From: Pelobates cultripes | Taxonomy: Eukaryota; Chordata; Amphibia; Anura; Pelobatidae | Direction of reading: 5' to 3' | Assembly (NCBI GenBank): GCA_933207985.1 | Contig: OW240913.1 | Span: forward strand, 275,716,431 to 275,780,430 | Length of the DNA: 64,000 bases | Shown: piece after piece, positions 1-11,220 of the stretch | Position numbering within the stretch: the first letter of the stretch is position 1 | Layout of the letters: every line of letters starts with the position of its first letter | Translations under genes and position numbers: made by a program | The notes under the pieces: model-generated | Databases searched by the model: none | Seen by the model: only the letters and a program-made list of their open reading frames with translations | What the model was told of the DNA's origin: nothing

Positions 1-52
1 CAAATGCAAACATTGTATACAAACATACCCCAGTATTAAAATTACAACATTA

Positions 53-335
53 CAGTGAGGTAAATAAGTATTTGATTCCCTGCTGATTATGAACGTTTGT
101 CCACTGACAAAAAAATGATCAGTCTATAATTTTAAAGGTAGGTGTATTTTAACAGTGAGAGACAGAATAAAAAAAAAATCCAGAAAAACGCATGTCAAAA
201 AAGTTATAAATTGATTTGCATGGCAATAGGTGAAATAAGTATTTGATCCCCTATCAATCAGCAAGATTTCTGGCTCCCATGTGTCTTTTATAGAGTAACA
301 AACATAGATTAGGAGCGCTCTCTTAAAGGGAAATA
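53..335. repeat. Left terminal inverted repeat of the first Tc1 element
   Basis: This stretch pairs with about 7785-8067 in reverse complement. Shared blocks include the sequence around ATCAGTCTATAATTTTAA, the A-rich stretch near 170 and the AAGTATTTGATCCCCT type motif near 240. Tc1 families with long repeats carry transposase-binding sites near both ends of the repeat. Confidence 0.88.
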
Positions 336-365
336 TGAGTGAAATAAGTATTTGACCCCTTCAAC

Positions 366-426
366 TTAGTACTTGGTGGTAAAACCCTTGTTGGCAATCA
401 CAGACGTTAGACATTTCTTGTAGTTG
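366..426 (-). pseudogene. Tc1 transposase, severed C-terminal tail
   Basis: The minus strand encodes KKCLTSVIANKGFTTKY followed by a stop, the standard end of this Tc1 transposase family. It is the missing C-terminus of the transposase at 6786-7703, separated by the element at 427-6779. The DNA at 414-426 is repeated at 6780-6792, so the break is an insertion and not a rearrangement. Confidence 0.9.
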
Positions 427-480
427 CACAAGGTGGAGTATCTTATATCTGGTCTTTGGACAATGAATGCAATTGATACA
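427..480. repeat. Left arm of 54-bp inverted repeat
   Basis: Pairs with 6609-6662 in reverse complement with about five mismatches. Shared cores are CTGGTCTTTGGACAAT and GCAATTGATACA. It abuts the 13-bp target duplication directly. Confidence 0.88.
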
Positions 481-1017
481 AGGAGGGGTGATATATATTT
501 TAAGATGTCCATGCAACCTACTGTATGTAGGCAACATGTAAGGAACATGAACATGTAAGGAACATGAAAAATGTGTAGAAACACACAGTGTCTCTCACCA
601 TTTTACGTTGATGCACAATCAGAACCAAAGGTCGTATTCTTTTGTGCTATAAAAGAGGTAAAGAAAGATTGGAGAGGAGGGACTTATGCTAAAAAACAAT
701 TGGCACAGAATAACTGAAGTTTATATTTAATTTCAAAACTTTGATTCCACACTGTTTGAACTCCGACTTTGAAGTTTGCCATTTTGAATAATAATATTGC
801 ATTAAGAATTTTAAACACCTTTCAGGGGAGGGGACACCACTAAATAATTCCAGAAACACTTTATTGAACCACTTTATAAATACAAAGAACACTGCTAAAG
901 GAGTATTCCACTTCCATATGTCCTCTCTATAGTAACCAATATTTAGAACTAAATGAAAATGCAAATATAATTGATTGAAAAACATTTAGCAGACAATTAA
1001 GTACCATTACATGAATC

Positions 1018-1581
1018 GTGTGGGAAGCTATCTCAATATGTTGTTGTAATTTATATGATAGCATAAAAGCATTTTATTACACATCTTTTATTCATCCACA
1101 TTGCTTCCTCCTGTTCTTGCTTTTTAATATATTGCTTCCCCTCTTTTCCCTCCCCAATGCACACTGCCAAGAACATTTTATATTTGATGGACATAACATT
1201 GATTTCCAGAAAGAAGGAAGAATGCGGACCTCCCATATTATACAGGAAGGAATTGCGTCCCAACATAGACACTCAAGACTGGAAATACATTGGATGCAAG
1301 CGGACATCATTTTTGGGCGAAATAGGAAACACCTGAAGGCAGTAAATACAAACTACATAAAAAGAAGAACAAGCTCTAGACCACATACACCAACTGAAGA
1401 AGCCTCCCAGAAAGGCAAAACACGTTTTTCTACAAGAAAGACTGTAAGAACTCTTTATTTTATTGATTTTATTTATCTGTTTGTTGCACTTTTATGGAAA
1501 ATAAAGCACTTTTTCCATAATCACGAGTTTGTGACTACAATCAAAGGCTACCACTACCTACTCATACAGAAGAGGGAATAG
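1018..1581 (+). other. Open frame of 187 codons, doubtful gene
   Basis: An uninterrupted frame inside the unclassified element at 427-6779. The product has a hydrophobic stretch around residues 28-46, a basic middle and a second hydrophobic run around 148-160. I recognise no domain, and the composition follows the AT-rich DNA. The frame runs across the decayed hammerhead-like motif at 1394-1425 and an AATAAAG polyadenylation-type signal near 1499, which suggests non-coding 3' sequence. I would not call it a gene without expression data. Confidence 0.2.
1394..1425 (+). ncRNA. Decayed hammerhead-like motif
   Basis: Reads CTGAAGA, then A, a 4-bp stem GCCT/AGGC around a short loop, then AAAA and CACGT. 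A working hammerhead would need GAAA, and the sister copies in this window have CGCGT. The order of parts matches the better copies at 33328-33382 and 43310-43367, including the same extra A before the stem. Probably a fossil, without activity. Confidence 0.5.
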
Positions 1582-2229
1582 GACCCCATAAATCCTACTA
1601 AGCTGACATCTTCAGCCAAGATAATACTGGCTCCCCACTTGTGAGTGTACCTGTTACCTACCCCAACACTAGTAGCTGGCAATATTGCACTAGTGTTTTT
1701 GTTTTTCTCTTTCATTCACTTTTTTTTTTTCAATTTAACAATTTTTATTTGAAGTGTGTTTAAACGTGGGGTACAAAAAGAAGAAGGGGGGGGGGAAATA
1801 AAAGCAAAACATTCCATGTTATTCAGTTAACTGTTTATTTGACACGCATGTGCCTCGTCATTCGGCGCCTGCTCGCCAGGGTACAGAATAAAGAAGGACG
1901 GGGGTTGTGCAGGTATTTTGCCCTTTAACATAATGGTTACCGTTTCACATTAAACACAGTCCTTTGTTGTTTCTTCTTGTTGTGCCCCTATACCCTAGGT
2001 TCCCCGGTGTTCCCGTCTATACCACTCTGTTTGTTCTTGGTCTCCCCTTCGTGTGGTTGGATATGCTGGATGTGGTGCCTCTAGGCTCCCCCTTGTGTGT
2101 CCCTTTTCCCCATTATTTTACCCGTTTAGAGCCATTGTCCTTTCCCCTTATTTCACTGTGTGTTCTTTTCCATGTATGCCCTCCACCTCTCTCCCGCTTG
2201 CCCTGTGTGTTTCAGTGTTCATATGTGTT

Positions 2230-5200
2230 TGTTTGCCATCATCTCGTATTTCCAGTTTAAAGAGATTTGGTTCAGTAAGACTTCTTTTGTGGGCACCTGG
2301 CTATATGCGTTACGGCTGAAATCAGCAGATGGAATATCAAGCATTCCTCTGTTTTGGTCAATGTGCATGGTACCATGAATAGTATGCTTTGTTCTATGGT
2401 GAGAGGCCATGGTCTTCCCAATAGATCTGTCGCTATGCCCTCCACCATTACCCAGTATGTCAGGAGTTGCGTACATGACCACCACACGTGTCCCATGGAT
2501 CCCCCGGCGTGCCCACATCTCCAGCATATATTGGGGTAGTTCAGGTACATCTTGGCTAGTTTCTCCCGCACCATGTACCACCTGTATTGCAACTTTCTGA
2601 TCATCTCTAGGTGTGCCATGCAATGTGTGTTGCCTTTATGTATTGTGAATTCCCTTTGCCATTGATCCTAGTTCATACCCCAGTTCTTTGTGCCATGCTG
2701 ATTGGAATGCCATGTCTGTTTCTATTTTATCTTCTATAAGTGCATAGTTGTTCTATTGTGTATTCATGTGGTGCCGCCAGGCTTTGCAATTGTACTCCTG
2801 TGAGCAACGATTTTAATTGTAAGTAAGAGCTCTAGTGGGGATGGTGTACCGTGTTTGGAGGTCTGGGAAAGGTATCAGCTTGTCTTCCTTGTATAGGTGT
2901 TTAATCTTGGTGCACCCTGCTGCAATCCACTTTTTGGATTCAAATGTCGGGATCCCTATTGCTAGGCATGATATTGGGGCTTCCCCTGAGATTTCTCCTG
3001 CATCCCCTTTTCTTGTCCGGAGGTCGTTCCATGCTTTGAGTGTCTGTTGTGTGGTCGTTAGGTGGTGTATGTGCAGGGGGCAGAGTTGTTTCGGAATCCA
3101 AAATATGTCCCTAAGGGATTTTCTATTTATCCAGTGGGCCTCTATTTGGGTCCATTGTGGTGTCTCTCCCCCCACCATCGCCACTTTGACCGCTGCCAGT
3201 TGAGCTGCTTTATAATATGTCTGGACTTTTGGTAGTCCCAGTCCCCCTTTTGTGGTTGGCCTTTGTAGGAGCGTAGTAGCCACCCTTGGCCTTTTGTTGG
3301 CCCATACAAATTGGACTAGTAGTTTTTGGAAGGAGGCTAGGTATGAGATTTGTAGCGTTATGGGAAGGGTGCGCAGTAGGTATTGGAATTTTGGGAGCAG
3401 CATCATCTTGATCGCTGCCATCCTCCCCACCCATGAACGGTATTTACCCTTCCAGGTCTTCAGCGTGGTGGCCACTTCTTTCATGAGTCTGTTGTAATTT
3501 AGGTCTAGTAGCTTTTCTGTGTGTGGTGGGATATAAATTTCTAAGTATGTCAAGTGGTCTTTCCTCCAGTCGAATGGGAAGGCGTCTTTAAGTCTACTGA
3601 GTGTTTCCCCCAGCACCCCTATCCCTATAGCTTGTGTCTTTGAAACATTTCATTTGTAGTAGGAGTGTTTCCCGTATTCCGTAATGGAGGCCATCAGGTT
3701 GGGGAGGGATATATGCGGCTGTGACATGGTTAGGAGAATGTCGTCTGCGAATAGGGTTGCCTTGTATTCCCTGTCTTCTATTTTCACCTCATGTATTGAG
3801 GAATGTTGTCTAATTGCTGCCGCCAGTGGTTCCAAGGCCATGACGTATAGCAGCGGTGACAGTGGGCATCCCTGGCGGGAGCCACTGGAGATAAAGAAGG
3901 GGTTTGAAACGAACTCCGCATTTATGACTTACGCCGATGGCTCGTTGTATAGAGCCCTGACCTCTGAGAGGAAGCCCCACGGTGTCCCGAACTTTAGGAG
4001 GACCTTCTCTAGGAACTCCCAGCCCAGCCAGCCAAAGGCCTCTCAGCGTCTAGTGACACCAACACCCCAACCACTCTCATGTGTTGGATGCTGTAGATGA
4101 TATTTAGAACCTTCCTAGTGTTGTCTCATCCCTGCCTGTTTTTTATGAACCCCACTTGATCCGTGTGTATGATATGGGGAGCATGCTACTAAGACGCAGT
4201 GCATAAATTTTCGCATAGAGCTTGGCGTCCGTATTTAACAAGAATATAGGGCGAAAGTTTTGGGGGCAGGTGGGTGACTTACCCGGTTTCGGGAGTGTTA
4301 TAATGTGGGCCAGTAGGGATTCAGCTGGCATTCGTTGGTGTCTGGTGGCTCAATTGAATGCGTTAGTCAAGTGTGTTGTTAGGATAGTGGTAAACTGTTT
4401 GTAGTAACAATTTGCAAAGCCGTCCAGGTAGGAGTTTGATGGCCGCTGCTACCTCTGCGTCTGTAATGTTAGCTATGAGTTTTTGCTGTTGTTGTAGTGT
4501 AAAGGTGGATAGGGATATTGAATCTAGCTAGGCCTGTATTTCTTGTGGTTGTGATGTTTGAGTGTCCTTTGCCAGGTTGTACAACGAGGTATAGTATTGC
4601 GCAAATATGTTACTTATGTCCTTGGGCGCCGTTACTCTGTGCCCCGCAGCTGATGTTAAATAAGCTATCTTTTGCTGTGCCTGTTTGGTTTTAAGTTGTT
4701 GGACGCCCCGTTTGCCTGCCCTATTTCCTTGGGAGTAATGTGTTGCTTTTAGTCTGTGGAGGTAGTGGCCCCTTCTTTCCAAGGCCTGTGTGTGTATGGC
4801 TTGTGTGATTGTCATGATGCACTTCTTTAGGTCTTGGGATGGGGATTGCTGGTTTTGGGAGTTAAGGTCCTGTAGCTCCCTCTGCCATTCTCTCATTTGT
4901 GCTTGATTTTGCCGTTTTAAGAACGATGCCCTTTTTATCATTTGCCCCTGATCACCGATTTATGTGCCTGCCATATCGTGTTGTGTGATGTATCTTCTGT
5001 TTTGTTTTCCGTAAAGTAGTGGGTGAGCTCTGTTTCTAATTCTTTCGTGAAAGTTGTGTCTATGAGGAGGGAAGCTTTCAGTCTCCAGTAGCTCCTGTGT
5101 GTGGATTCGTATATGTCTGTCAAGGTCGCCACCACTGGAGCATGGTCCAACCACGTGATTTGTTCTATGGAACATCCTTTAACCTGTTCCAGGTGTTGGC

Positions 5201-5690
5201 CTGTTATCGGTATACCGTCTGTTCATGAGTAGGTATTGTTTACAGTGGATAGGAAAGTGTATTCCCATTCTCCCACATGTAGTGCTCGCCACACATCATA
5301 GTAGTGATGTTCGTGGAGCAGCTTCTGCATTGCCCTGCCCTGTCTCCTAAGCGGTCTCAGTCTAGTGGCCATGAGTGGAATTGTGGTATCCATCGTGGGT
5401 CCAGCACATGGTTTAGATCACCACATATTACCCCTATTCCCTTTTGCATTGTGGACAATTTCTTAAGTACCCTATGAAGAAAGTTTCTCTGTTCCTTATT
5501 TGGAGCGTAGATGCTTGTAATTGTGTATATAACGTCATTAAAGGCCCCACCACTATGACATACCTTCCCTACGTATCTATTTCTACCTGTATAGGGGTAA
5601 ATGCCACATCTTTACTGATGAGTATGGAAGTGCCTCTGGATTTGCTGGTGTATGTGGGTCGTGATAGCCGTGAGTTTGCCTTCGTGTGTG
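2230..5690 (-). pseudogene. L1 ORF2 (endonuclease and reverse transcriptase), broken
   Basis: ORF2p nicks target DNA with an APE-type endonuclease and reverse-transcribes LINE RNA. In order on the minus strand: endonuclease remnants with DVWRALHVGEWEYTF (about 5260-5320) and the DHAPVVATL end of the domain (about 5125-5150); linker (4528-4941); RT with [14 protein letters not shown] (about 4200-4260) and the catalytic LFADDILL (about 3735-3765); thumb and connection (2813-3616); and a C-terminal zinc-knuckle-like region CWRCGHAGGSMGHVWW (about 2480-2535). Frameshifts and stops occur between each block. FADD at the active site and domain order place it in the L1/Tx1 group. Confidence 0.92.
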
Positions 5691-5713
5691 ACTAACAGCT
5701 TGACCGGGAATCC

Positions 5714-6471
5714 CTATCTGTACGGCTTCTTATGTTGTCTCAGTTGCTCTGTGATGCCAGAGAAGGTTTTCCTTTTCTTCAATGTCGCTGCTGATATGTC
5801 TGCATATATTGTTACTCCCTGATTTGGTGTTGGAAGGTTTGGGCGCTGTCTGCTTGCTCTCATTATATCTTCTTTAACATGGAAGTAATGGAGCCTCACC
5901 AGGATGTTGTGTGGTGCTTCTGTCGTTAGGAATCGTGGCTTGGGGACTCTGTGATATCGGTCCAGCAGCAGCATGTCTTGGTGCAGGTCTGGGGTTAGGT
6001 GTTTAAACAGACCTTGTAGGTAGGCGTGCAGATCCGTAGGTTATTGTGCCTTGAGCGGTCTTCCATATCAGCTAACTTATTTTCAGAGCTTGCCATTGTG
6101 TCCTGCAGTTCGTCCACTTCAGCTCGCATGTCATTATATGCTTCAGCGTGGTCAGCCATTTTGTCTTCTAGCGTTGACGTGCGTGCTCCCAGGTCTCTAA
6201 TTTCAGAGTTGATTTCCTTTAAGGATGCTTGGATTGTGAGTTGCAGCATATGATGCATTTCGTCTAGCATTTTTTGTATTATGCCTTGGGTTGCTGGGGC
6301 ATCTGCATCTGTTGTACCTTGTGTTTCAGTAAGGTGGTCGTGGGCGCCATATTGGGATTCCTCGGACATTGCCGTGGTTTTTATGTGAGCATTCCGGGCG
6401 GAAAAAAAGTAGCTTTTTTTGCTCTTGTCTGCTTGCCTTCTGCCCTTTTGTTGGGACATTGCTCCAGTCAC
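5714..6471 (-). pseudogene. L1 ORF1 (RNA-binding coiled-coil protein), broken
   Basis: L1 ORF1p is a trimeric nucleic-acid chaperone that coats LINE RNA. Here the N-terminal part (5995-6471, 158 codons) has a basic start, then a heptad-like coiled coil (about residues 60-140, ending NKLADMEDRSRHNNLRI). The C-terminal domain is separate (5714-5974), with the conserved RDPHNILVR-like block written here as EAPHNILVRLHYFHVKED and the late block SGITEQLRQH. The RRM between them is largely missing and the frame changes near 5985. No intact protein can be made. Confidence 0.88.
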
Positions 6472-6608
6472 GTTTTTCTCTTTTGGGGTGATCGTATCAC
6501 TCGTTAAAAGGCAATGGTTGCACGGAGCTACTCTGACATGCGACCGCTACGCTCAAGCTCCAGGCCACGCCCCCCCTCTTTCATTCACTTTTAGGATTGT
6601 ACTCCTTA

Positions 6609-6662
6609 TGTATCAATTGCATATATTGTCCAAAGACCAGATGTAAGATAATTCACCTTGTG
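6609..6662. repeat. Right arm of 54-bp inverted repeat
   Basis: Reverse complement of 427-480. Unlike the left arm it lies 117 bp inside the element's end, so the ends are asymmetric. This does not fit a simple TIR transposon and recalls the inverted partial copies often seen with Penelope-like elements. Confidence 0.85.
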
Positions 6663-6785
6663 TATTTAGTTTTGTTTTTAAATTTGTCGGTGTGGGGTTA
6701 AGGGGATCCCACACAGATGTAAGAGTATCATGCATTGATTGTTATAACACTGGGATTTTGTATACAGATTGTTTATATGTTTCTT

Positions 6786-7703
6786 GTAGTTGGTCACCAG
6801 GTTTACACACATCTCAGGAGGGATTTTGTCCCACTCCTCTTTGCAGATCCTCTCCAAGTCATTAAGGTTTCAAGGCTGACGTTTGGCAACTCGAACCCTC
6901 AGCTCTCTCCACAGATTTTCTATGGGATTAAGGTCTGTAGACTGGCTAGGCCACTCTAGGGCCTTAATGTTCTTCTTCTTGAGCCACTCTTTTGTTGCCT
7001 TGACTGTGTGTTTTGGGTCATTGTCATCCTGGAATACCCATCCACGACCCATTTTCAATGCCCTGGCTGAGTGATGGAGGTTTTTACCCAAGATTTGATG
7101 GTACATGGCCCCATCCATCATCCCTTTGATGTGGTGCAGTTGTCCTTAGCAGAAAAACACCCCCAAAGCATAATGTTTCCACCTCCATGTTTGACAGTGG
7201 TCATGGTGTTCTTGTGGTCATAGGCAGCATTCCTCCTCCTCCAAACATGGTGAGTTGAGTTGATGCCAAAGAGCTCAATTTGGTCTCATCTGACCACAAC
7301 CCTCTTACCCAGTTCTTCTCTGAATCATTCAGATGTTCATTGACAAACTTCAGATGGGCCTGTGCTTTCTTGAGCAGGGGGACCTTGCAGGTGCTGCAGG
7401 ATTTCAGTCCTTCACGGCGTAGTGTGTTGTCAATTATTTTCTTGGTGACTTGGGTCCCAGCTGCCTTGAGATCATTAACAAGATCCTCTTGGCTGATTCC
7501 TCACCATTCTCATGATCATTGAAACTCCACAAGGTGAGATATTGCATGGAGCACCAGACCAAGGGAGACTGACAGTTATTTTGTGTTTCTTCCATTTGCT
7601 TCTTACCAAGCTGCTTGGCGATGGTCTTGTAGTCCATTCCAGCCTTGTGTAGGTTTACAATCTTGTCCCTGACATCCTTGGACAGCTCTTTGGTCTTGGC
7701 CAT
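6786..7703 (-). pseudogene. Tc1 transposase, main part (broken)
   Basis: Reading from 7703, the protein starts [16 protein letters not shown], the N-terminal helix-turn-helix DNA-binding region of Tc1 transposases. The second DNA-binding helix is partly deleted and the frame shifts. The catalytic core can be followed through a [11 protein letters not shown] block (second catalytic Asp, about 7020-7060) and a [11 protein letters not shown] block (third acidic residue, about 6930-6960), where the usual SPD is STD. The first catalytic Asp block (the usual WTDE) is not clear. The frame reaches NLVTNY at 6786-6805, and the remaining C-terminus is found at 366-426 on the far side of the nested insertion. 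Not functional. Confidence 0.9.
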
Positions 7704-7784
7704 GGTGGAGAGTTTGGAATCTGATTGATTGCTTCTGTGGACATGTGTCTTTTATACAGGTAACAAGCTGAGATTAGGAGCACT

Positions 7785-8067
7785 CCCTTTAAGAGAGTGC
7801 TCCGAATCTCAGTTCATTTCCTGTATAAAGTGCACCTGGGAGCCAGAAATCTTGCTGATTGATAGTGGATCAAATACATATTTCACTCATTGGCATGCAA
7901 ATCAATTTATAACATTTTTGACATGTGTTTTTCTGGATTTTTTTTTTTATAATTCTTTCTCTCACTGTTAAAATACACCTACCATTAAAATTATAGACTG
8001 ATCATTTATTTGTCAGTGGGCAAACATTCAAAATCAGCAGGGGACCGAATACTTTTTTCCCTCACTG
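7785..8067. repeat. Right terminal inverted repeat of the first Tc1 element
   Basis: Reverse complement of the left repeat at 53-335 with scattered substitutions. An internal palindrome at about 7755-7835, built on AGGAGCACTC and its complement, lies at its inner edge, upstream of the transposase start. Confidence 0.88.
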
Positions 8068-8129
8068 TATATACAAACACACCTTAATTCAAACATCAGC
8101 ACTGCACACAAAAGTACACCTGCGTTTAA

Positions 8130-8192
8130 CCCCTTAAGGACACATGACATGTGTGACATTCCCTTTTATTCCAGAAGATTGGTCCTTAACGG
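8130..8192. mobile_element. Short TTAA-flanked MITE, copy 1
   Basis: Flanked by TTAA at 8126-8129 and 8193-8196. The left end is CCCCTTAAGGACACATGAC and the right end GGTCCTTAACGG, a damaged complement. The centre ACATGTGTGACAT and the TTTTATTCCAGAAG block recur at 48356-48427 and, reversed, at 11950-12011. TTAA targets suggest piggyBac-type mobilisation. Confidence 0.8.
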
Positions 8193-8196
8193 TTAA

Positions 8197-8990
8197 AAGC
8201 CAATACTACATACACACACCCCTGCATTCAAACTCAAACATTACATAGAAGTACATTACTGCATTCCAATGACATACACACATACTCCATACATAAACAA
8301 GCCTATATTCAAACACACAAACACTGCCCACAAATAAAACCCTGCAAGGATAGGCAAATTATATATCCCAAGCTGGCAATGCATTGCGGGAGTTGTACGA
8401 CAGATGAGGATTTACCCTTTGGCCAACCGTGCACTAAAGGAGGGCCTAACATTTCTTGCACCAGAGTCCTCTCTACATTAATTCCGCCAATGACACTTCC
8501 ACAATATCAAACACTAACCTGTTTGGTTTTCTCTGTACAGTGTACTTTGTCTGAAATTGTCCCAGAGATGTCTTTAGTTTAGCTGAGTACAATGCCAGTG
8601 TAGCCTCAGTGTCAACAGGAGGGGGTTTCAGTTAATAATTAAAACGTCTCACTCAAGTATATAACATACATTAAATAAGTTGTCAAATAGTATGTAACAG
8701 TGGCAAATAATTAATGTTGTTGGATTGTACAGTACCAATGCATCCCATGTCATAAATTACTTCAGAGATACATGAAGCTCACTCATATTAACATGTGATT
8801 AAGTTATGTAGCTATGTAGTTATGTAATGTTCTATTGAAAGGATTAGGTGTTTTTTTTACAAGTCCTGTAAATGTTACTGTAAACTGGACACTTTGCTTA
8901 GATCAGTTAGTTACTGCAGTACTTACATGTTGCAGGTGTACAGTTGTGGACATCTGGCTCACTCAACGAAGCAGTTCTTTCATACAATGT
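8197..8990. other. No gene recognised
   Basis: AT-rich DNA with short CA-rich stretches (8205-8340). An open frame at 8379-8582 shows no domain. I see no repeat signature I can name. Confidence 0.6.
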
Positions 8991-8996
8991 AATTAA

Positions 8997-9230
8997 AGCA
9001 GCACTGTCATGCCGAACTTACCTTTCTTTAATAGATTCCTCTTCCCTCCCTCTCTCAGTATCTGTTCTCTGTTTCTGCCTATCTGCTCTACTTTTCTTGT
9101 CTTATGGAGGTTTCCTACACGTGACCATCTCTGACCAGCGGAGGAGCAATGTGTGCTTTGTTTCCTGTGGTCAGAGAAATTTTCCCACAATTCTTACCTT
9201 TCCTCTGTGATCTTGCGATGCTTCCTGTCA
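8997..9230. mobile_element. One end of a TTAA-flanked MITE (truncated)
   Basis: TTAA at 8993-8996 is followed by AGCAGCACTGTCATGCC, which resembles the short-inverted-repeat end of a TTAA-type MITE. The opposite end is missing, and gypsy-LTR-like sequence begins shortly after. The right boundary is approximate. Confidence 0.5.
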
Positions 9231-9254
9231 ATATTCCCGATGGTCCTGTTATTT

Positions 9255-9494
9255 AGTTAGTTATTTTGGTCTGTTCCTGCTCTCTGGATAACAAAAGAGG
9301 TCTACCTACAGGAACCTGGACTGTGGTCTTGGGTCCAGAGTGAGTGTAAGACGGTGAGACCCCAGCCAAGCTGTGGCGGTTTGTGGGGTCTGCGCTAGTT
9401 ATGGTGTCTGGTGGAGTGCTTGGAGCCCTCAGAAAGCACTAGGAGCATCCATCAATGGAAGGTACCCAGTCGGGGTGCCAGGCGTTCCGTTACA
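9255..9494 (+). mobile_element. Gypsy-type LTR, 3' fragment
   Basis: The last 120 bp closely match the end of the solo LTR at 37035-38015 and, reversed, the start of the one at 59935-60979. Shared blocks are GGAGTGCTTGGAGCCCTCAG, TAGGAGCATCC and GGTACCCAGTCGGGGTGCCA, ending CCGTTACA. The 5' part of the LTR is missing or diverged. Confidence 0.8.
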
Positions 9495-9760
9495 GGTGGA
9501 AACCATATTGCCCTCCACCCTGGCCCTCACCCATGAGTTGTGGGGTGCCAGGCGTTCCGTTACAGGGGGGACACCTATTGCCCTCCACCCTGGCCCTCAC
9601 CCATGAGTGGTGGGTGGGGGCCCTAAATGAAAAAATGGGGGGACCTATTGTCCTTCCCCAGCCCCCACCTCTGAGCGGCGGGTGGGCGCTCTTAATAACA
9701 ATAAGGGGGGGGCTATTGTCCTGCCCCCACCCACCAACCCATGGGCAATGGGTGGGGGCT
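9475..9760. repeat. GC-rich minisatellite grown from an LTR end
   Basis: Two near-identical 70-bp units (9475-9544 and 9545-9614) each begin with the LTR terminus GTGCCAGGCGTTCCGTTACA and end with CCTCACCCATGAG. More diverged units with CCTATTGTCCTNCCCC and a G-rich GGTGGG end follow to about 9760. The repeat unit contains the LTR tip, so the array formed after the LTR landed. Confidence 0.85.
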
Positions 9761-9849
9761 AAGTGTACAGATACACCTCCCTCCCCGGTGACTAGTGTAC
9801 AAATACACCCACCCCCCGCTAGTTAATAGATGCCCCACCATGGGGCCAT

Positions 9850-11108
9850 TTGTTGGAAGGGGGGTTTATTTTTGGCTTTCTGGCTGCACTATATCCATGT
9901 ACCAAGGACCTCTCAGCCAAGAGTTAGTCCTGTGAGCTACAAATTACTTTATAAGGGCAGTATTCAAAGGTAGTGCAGAAGGAAAGGGCAGATGGACTAA
10001 CTCCTGCCTGGAAGAAACCCTGGAGAAAGTATGGTCGGCATAGTGGGACAGGTCTGATTCCCAAGCTGGGGACATTCTACTCTGCTCCTATTACACTCTG
10101 TATTTTTCTGTGAGCAATGAAGAGGCAATAAACACTAAGTGAAAGGAGCCAGGTTGAAATCTCAGAACATTCATGTCAAGGGCTAGACCGTAATTAGGTA
10201 GCACAGGTCCAAGCAATAAACCAGGTAACAAGAGGAAAATACATATTATTCGATTGTTAACTCTATTTCATACAACCTATTTTTTCAAGAGAGTATTAAC
10301 TTTCCTTTTGTAATTATTTTATTTTGTATCATTATATTTTTCAGACAGCCTCTCTGCCCTTTGGGTGCCAGTGTGTGTGCTTCTTAATACTCAGCTGTGC
10401 ACTGCTTACAACCTTGATGCTGACTGGGTTCATTTCACTTTCTTCTGCAGATATAGCATAAAACTTTATCTTGTATGTATAACAGAGCTTGAAATGCAAA
10501 AGCGTTTGATATTATTAATGTAAAAACTACCAACAGTGCTATTTTCTAGGTTGTTCTTTGCGTAATTATTTCATTTTATATTTATTGACTTGCGCTAAAC
10601 ATTTGCATGTAAACTAAAAATTATACTTTTATTATATTCTCTGAAAACATTTTTAAAATCATAAATATTCAAATGTATTCTTATAAGTTATATTGAGACA
10701 CACAACTTTTTCAGGAAAATGTTAAGGCAATCTGGAGTGTGAAATATTGTTGTTACGTGTTAATTTATACTTTTTAACTAAACAAAACTATTGCAAAATC
10801 TACTGCTTATGTAAGTATGGTAAGCAATACGACCAGCTAGAACAGCTTAGGAAATCTTATTGTATTAATTTAGTCCAGCTATGATACAGGACATTTAAAG
10901 AGATTTTTTTGTCAAAGCCTTTGAACTGCATAGAATTATTTTGTCATCATAATAGTTTTAAATGGGATGCTTGAGTTGCTGCATTGGATTTCCTATTTTA
11001 TTGTAGCCATAAAACAGTTAGAACTACTGTAATCGGTCCATATTTAAATTTCCCTGAAATTTTTTAAATTATTTTTGAAAAGCAATACAAATTATGTATT
11101 ATATATAT
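9850..11108. other. No gene recognised
   Basis: AT-rich unique-looking DNA. No open frame of useful length, no inverted repeat and no motif I can assign. Confidence 0.6.
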
Positions 11109-11220
11109 GTTTTAAGGCCATTTGGCCTGTATTTGTGGGAGGGGCTTAAATTAATTCACTCCCCTATATAAGGGACACCCCTTACCTGACTCATATCGCT
11201 TGAGGTCAGCATCAGAATGA
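11109..11220 (+). repeat. Ngaro split repeat A1
   Basis: 112 bp, from GTTTTAAGGCCATTTGGCC to CAGCATCAGAATGA, repeated at 16158-16269. It contains CCCTATATAAGGG near 11161, a good TATA-type promoter core about 55 bp before the repeat ends, so transcription may start within or just after the repeat. Confidence 0.92.

Larger units (their letters stand above)
1724..6575 (-). mobile_element. L1-type LINE, near full length, minus strand
   Basis: The 17-bp CTCTTTCATTCACTTTT flanks the element at 1707-1723 and 6576-6592. The poly(A) end is at 1724-1730 (seen as T on this strand) and the 5' end near 6575 begins with a G-run followed by GCGTGGCCTGGAGC, consistent with a full-length 5' end. It carries ORF1 (5714-6471) and ORF2 (about 2230-5690), both broken. 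It sits inside the unclassified element at 427-6779. Confidence 0.92.
427..6779. mobile_element. Unclassified retroelement-like insertion in Tc1 (13-bp target duplication)
   Basis: The 13-bp sequence TTTCTTGTAGTTG flanks this insertion at 414-426 and 6780-6792. A 54-bp inverted repeat lies at its left edge (427-480) and near its right edge (6609-6662), leaving a 117-bp tail outside the right arm. With the inner L1 removed, the element is about 1.5 kb. It contains a degraded hammerhead-like motif at 1394-1425 just before an AATAAAG signal, as in the Penelope-like ends elsewhere in this window. A non-autonomous or truncated PLE is my best guess; I see no RT in it. Confidence 0.6.
53..8067 (-). 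mobile_element. Tc1-type DNA transposon, split by nested retroelements
   Basis: The outer ends read inward as CAGTGAGG and its complement, each flanked by a TA dinucleotide (51-52 and 8068-8069), the usual Tc1/mariner target duplication. Long inverted terminal repeats of about 280 bp lie at each end. The transposase reads on the minus strand from 7703. Its last residues are at 366-426, while the rest lies beyond 6786, so about 6.35 kb was inserted after this copy landed. Without the insertion the element would be about 1.65 kb, normal for Tc1. It is inactive: the coding region has deletions, frameshifts and stops. Confidence 0.93.
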
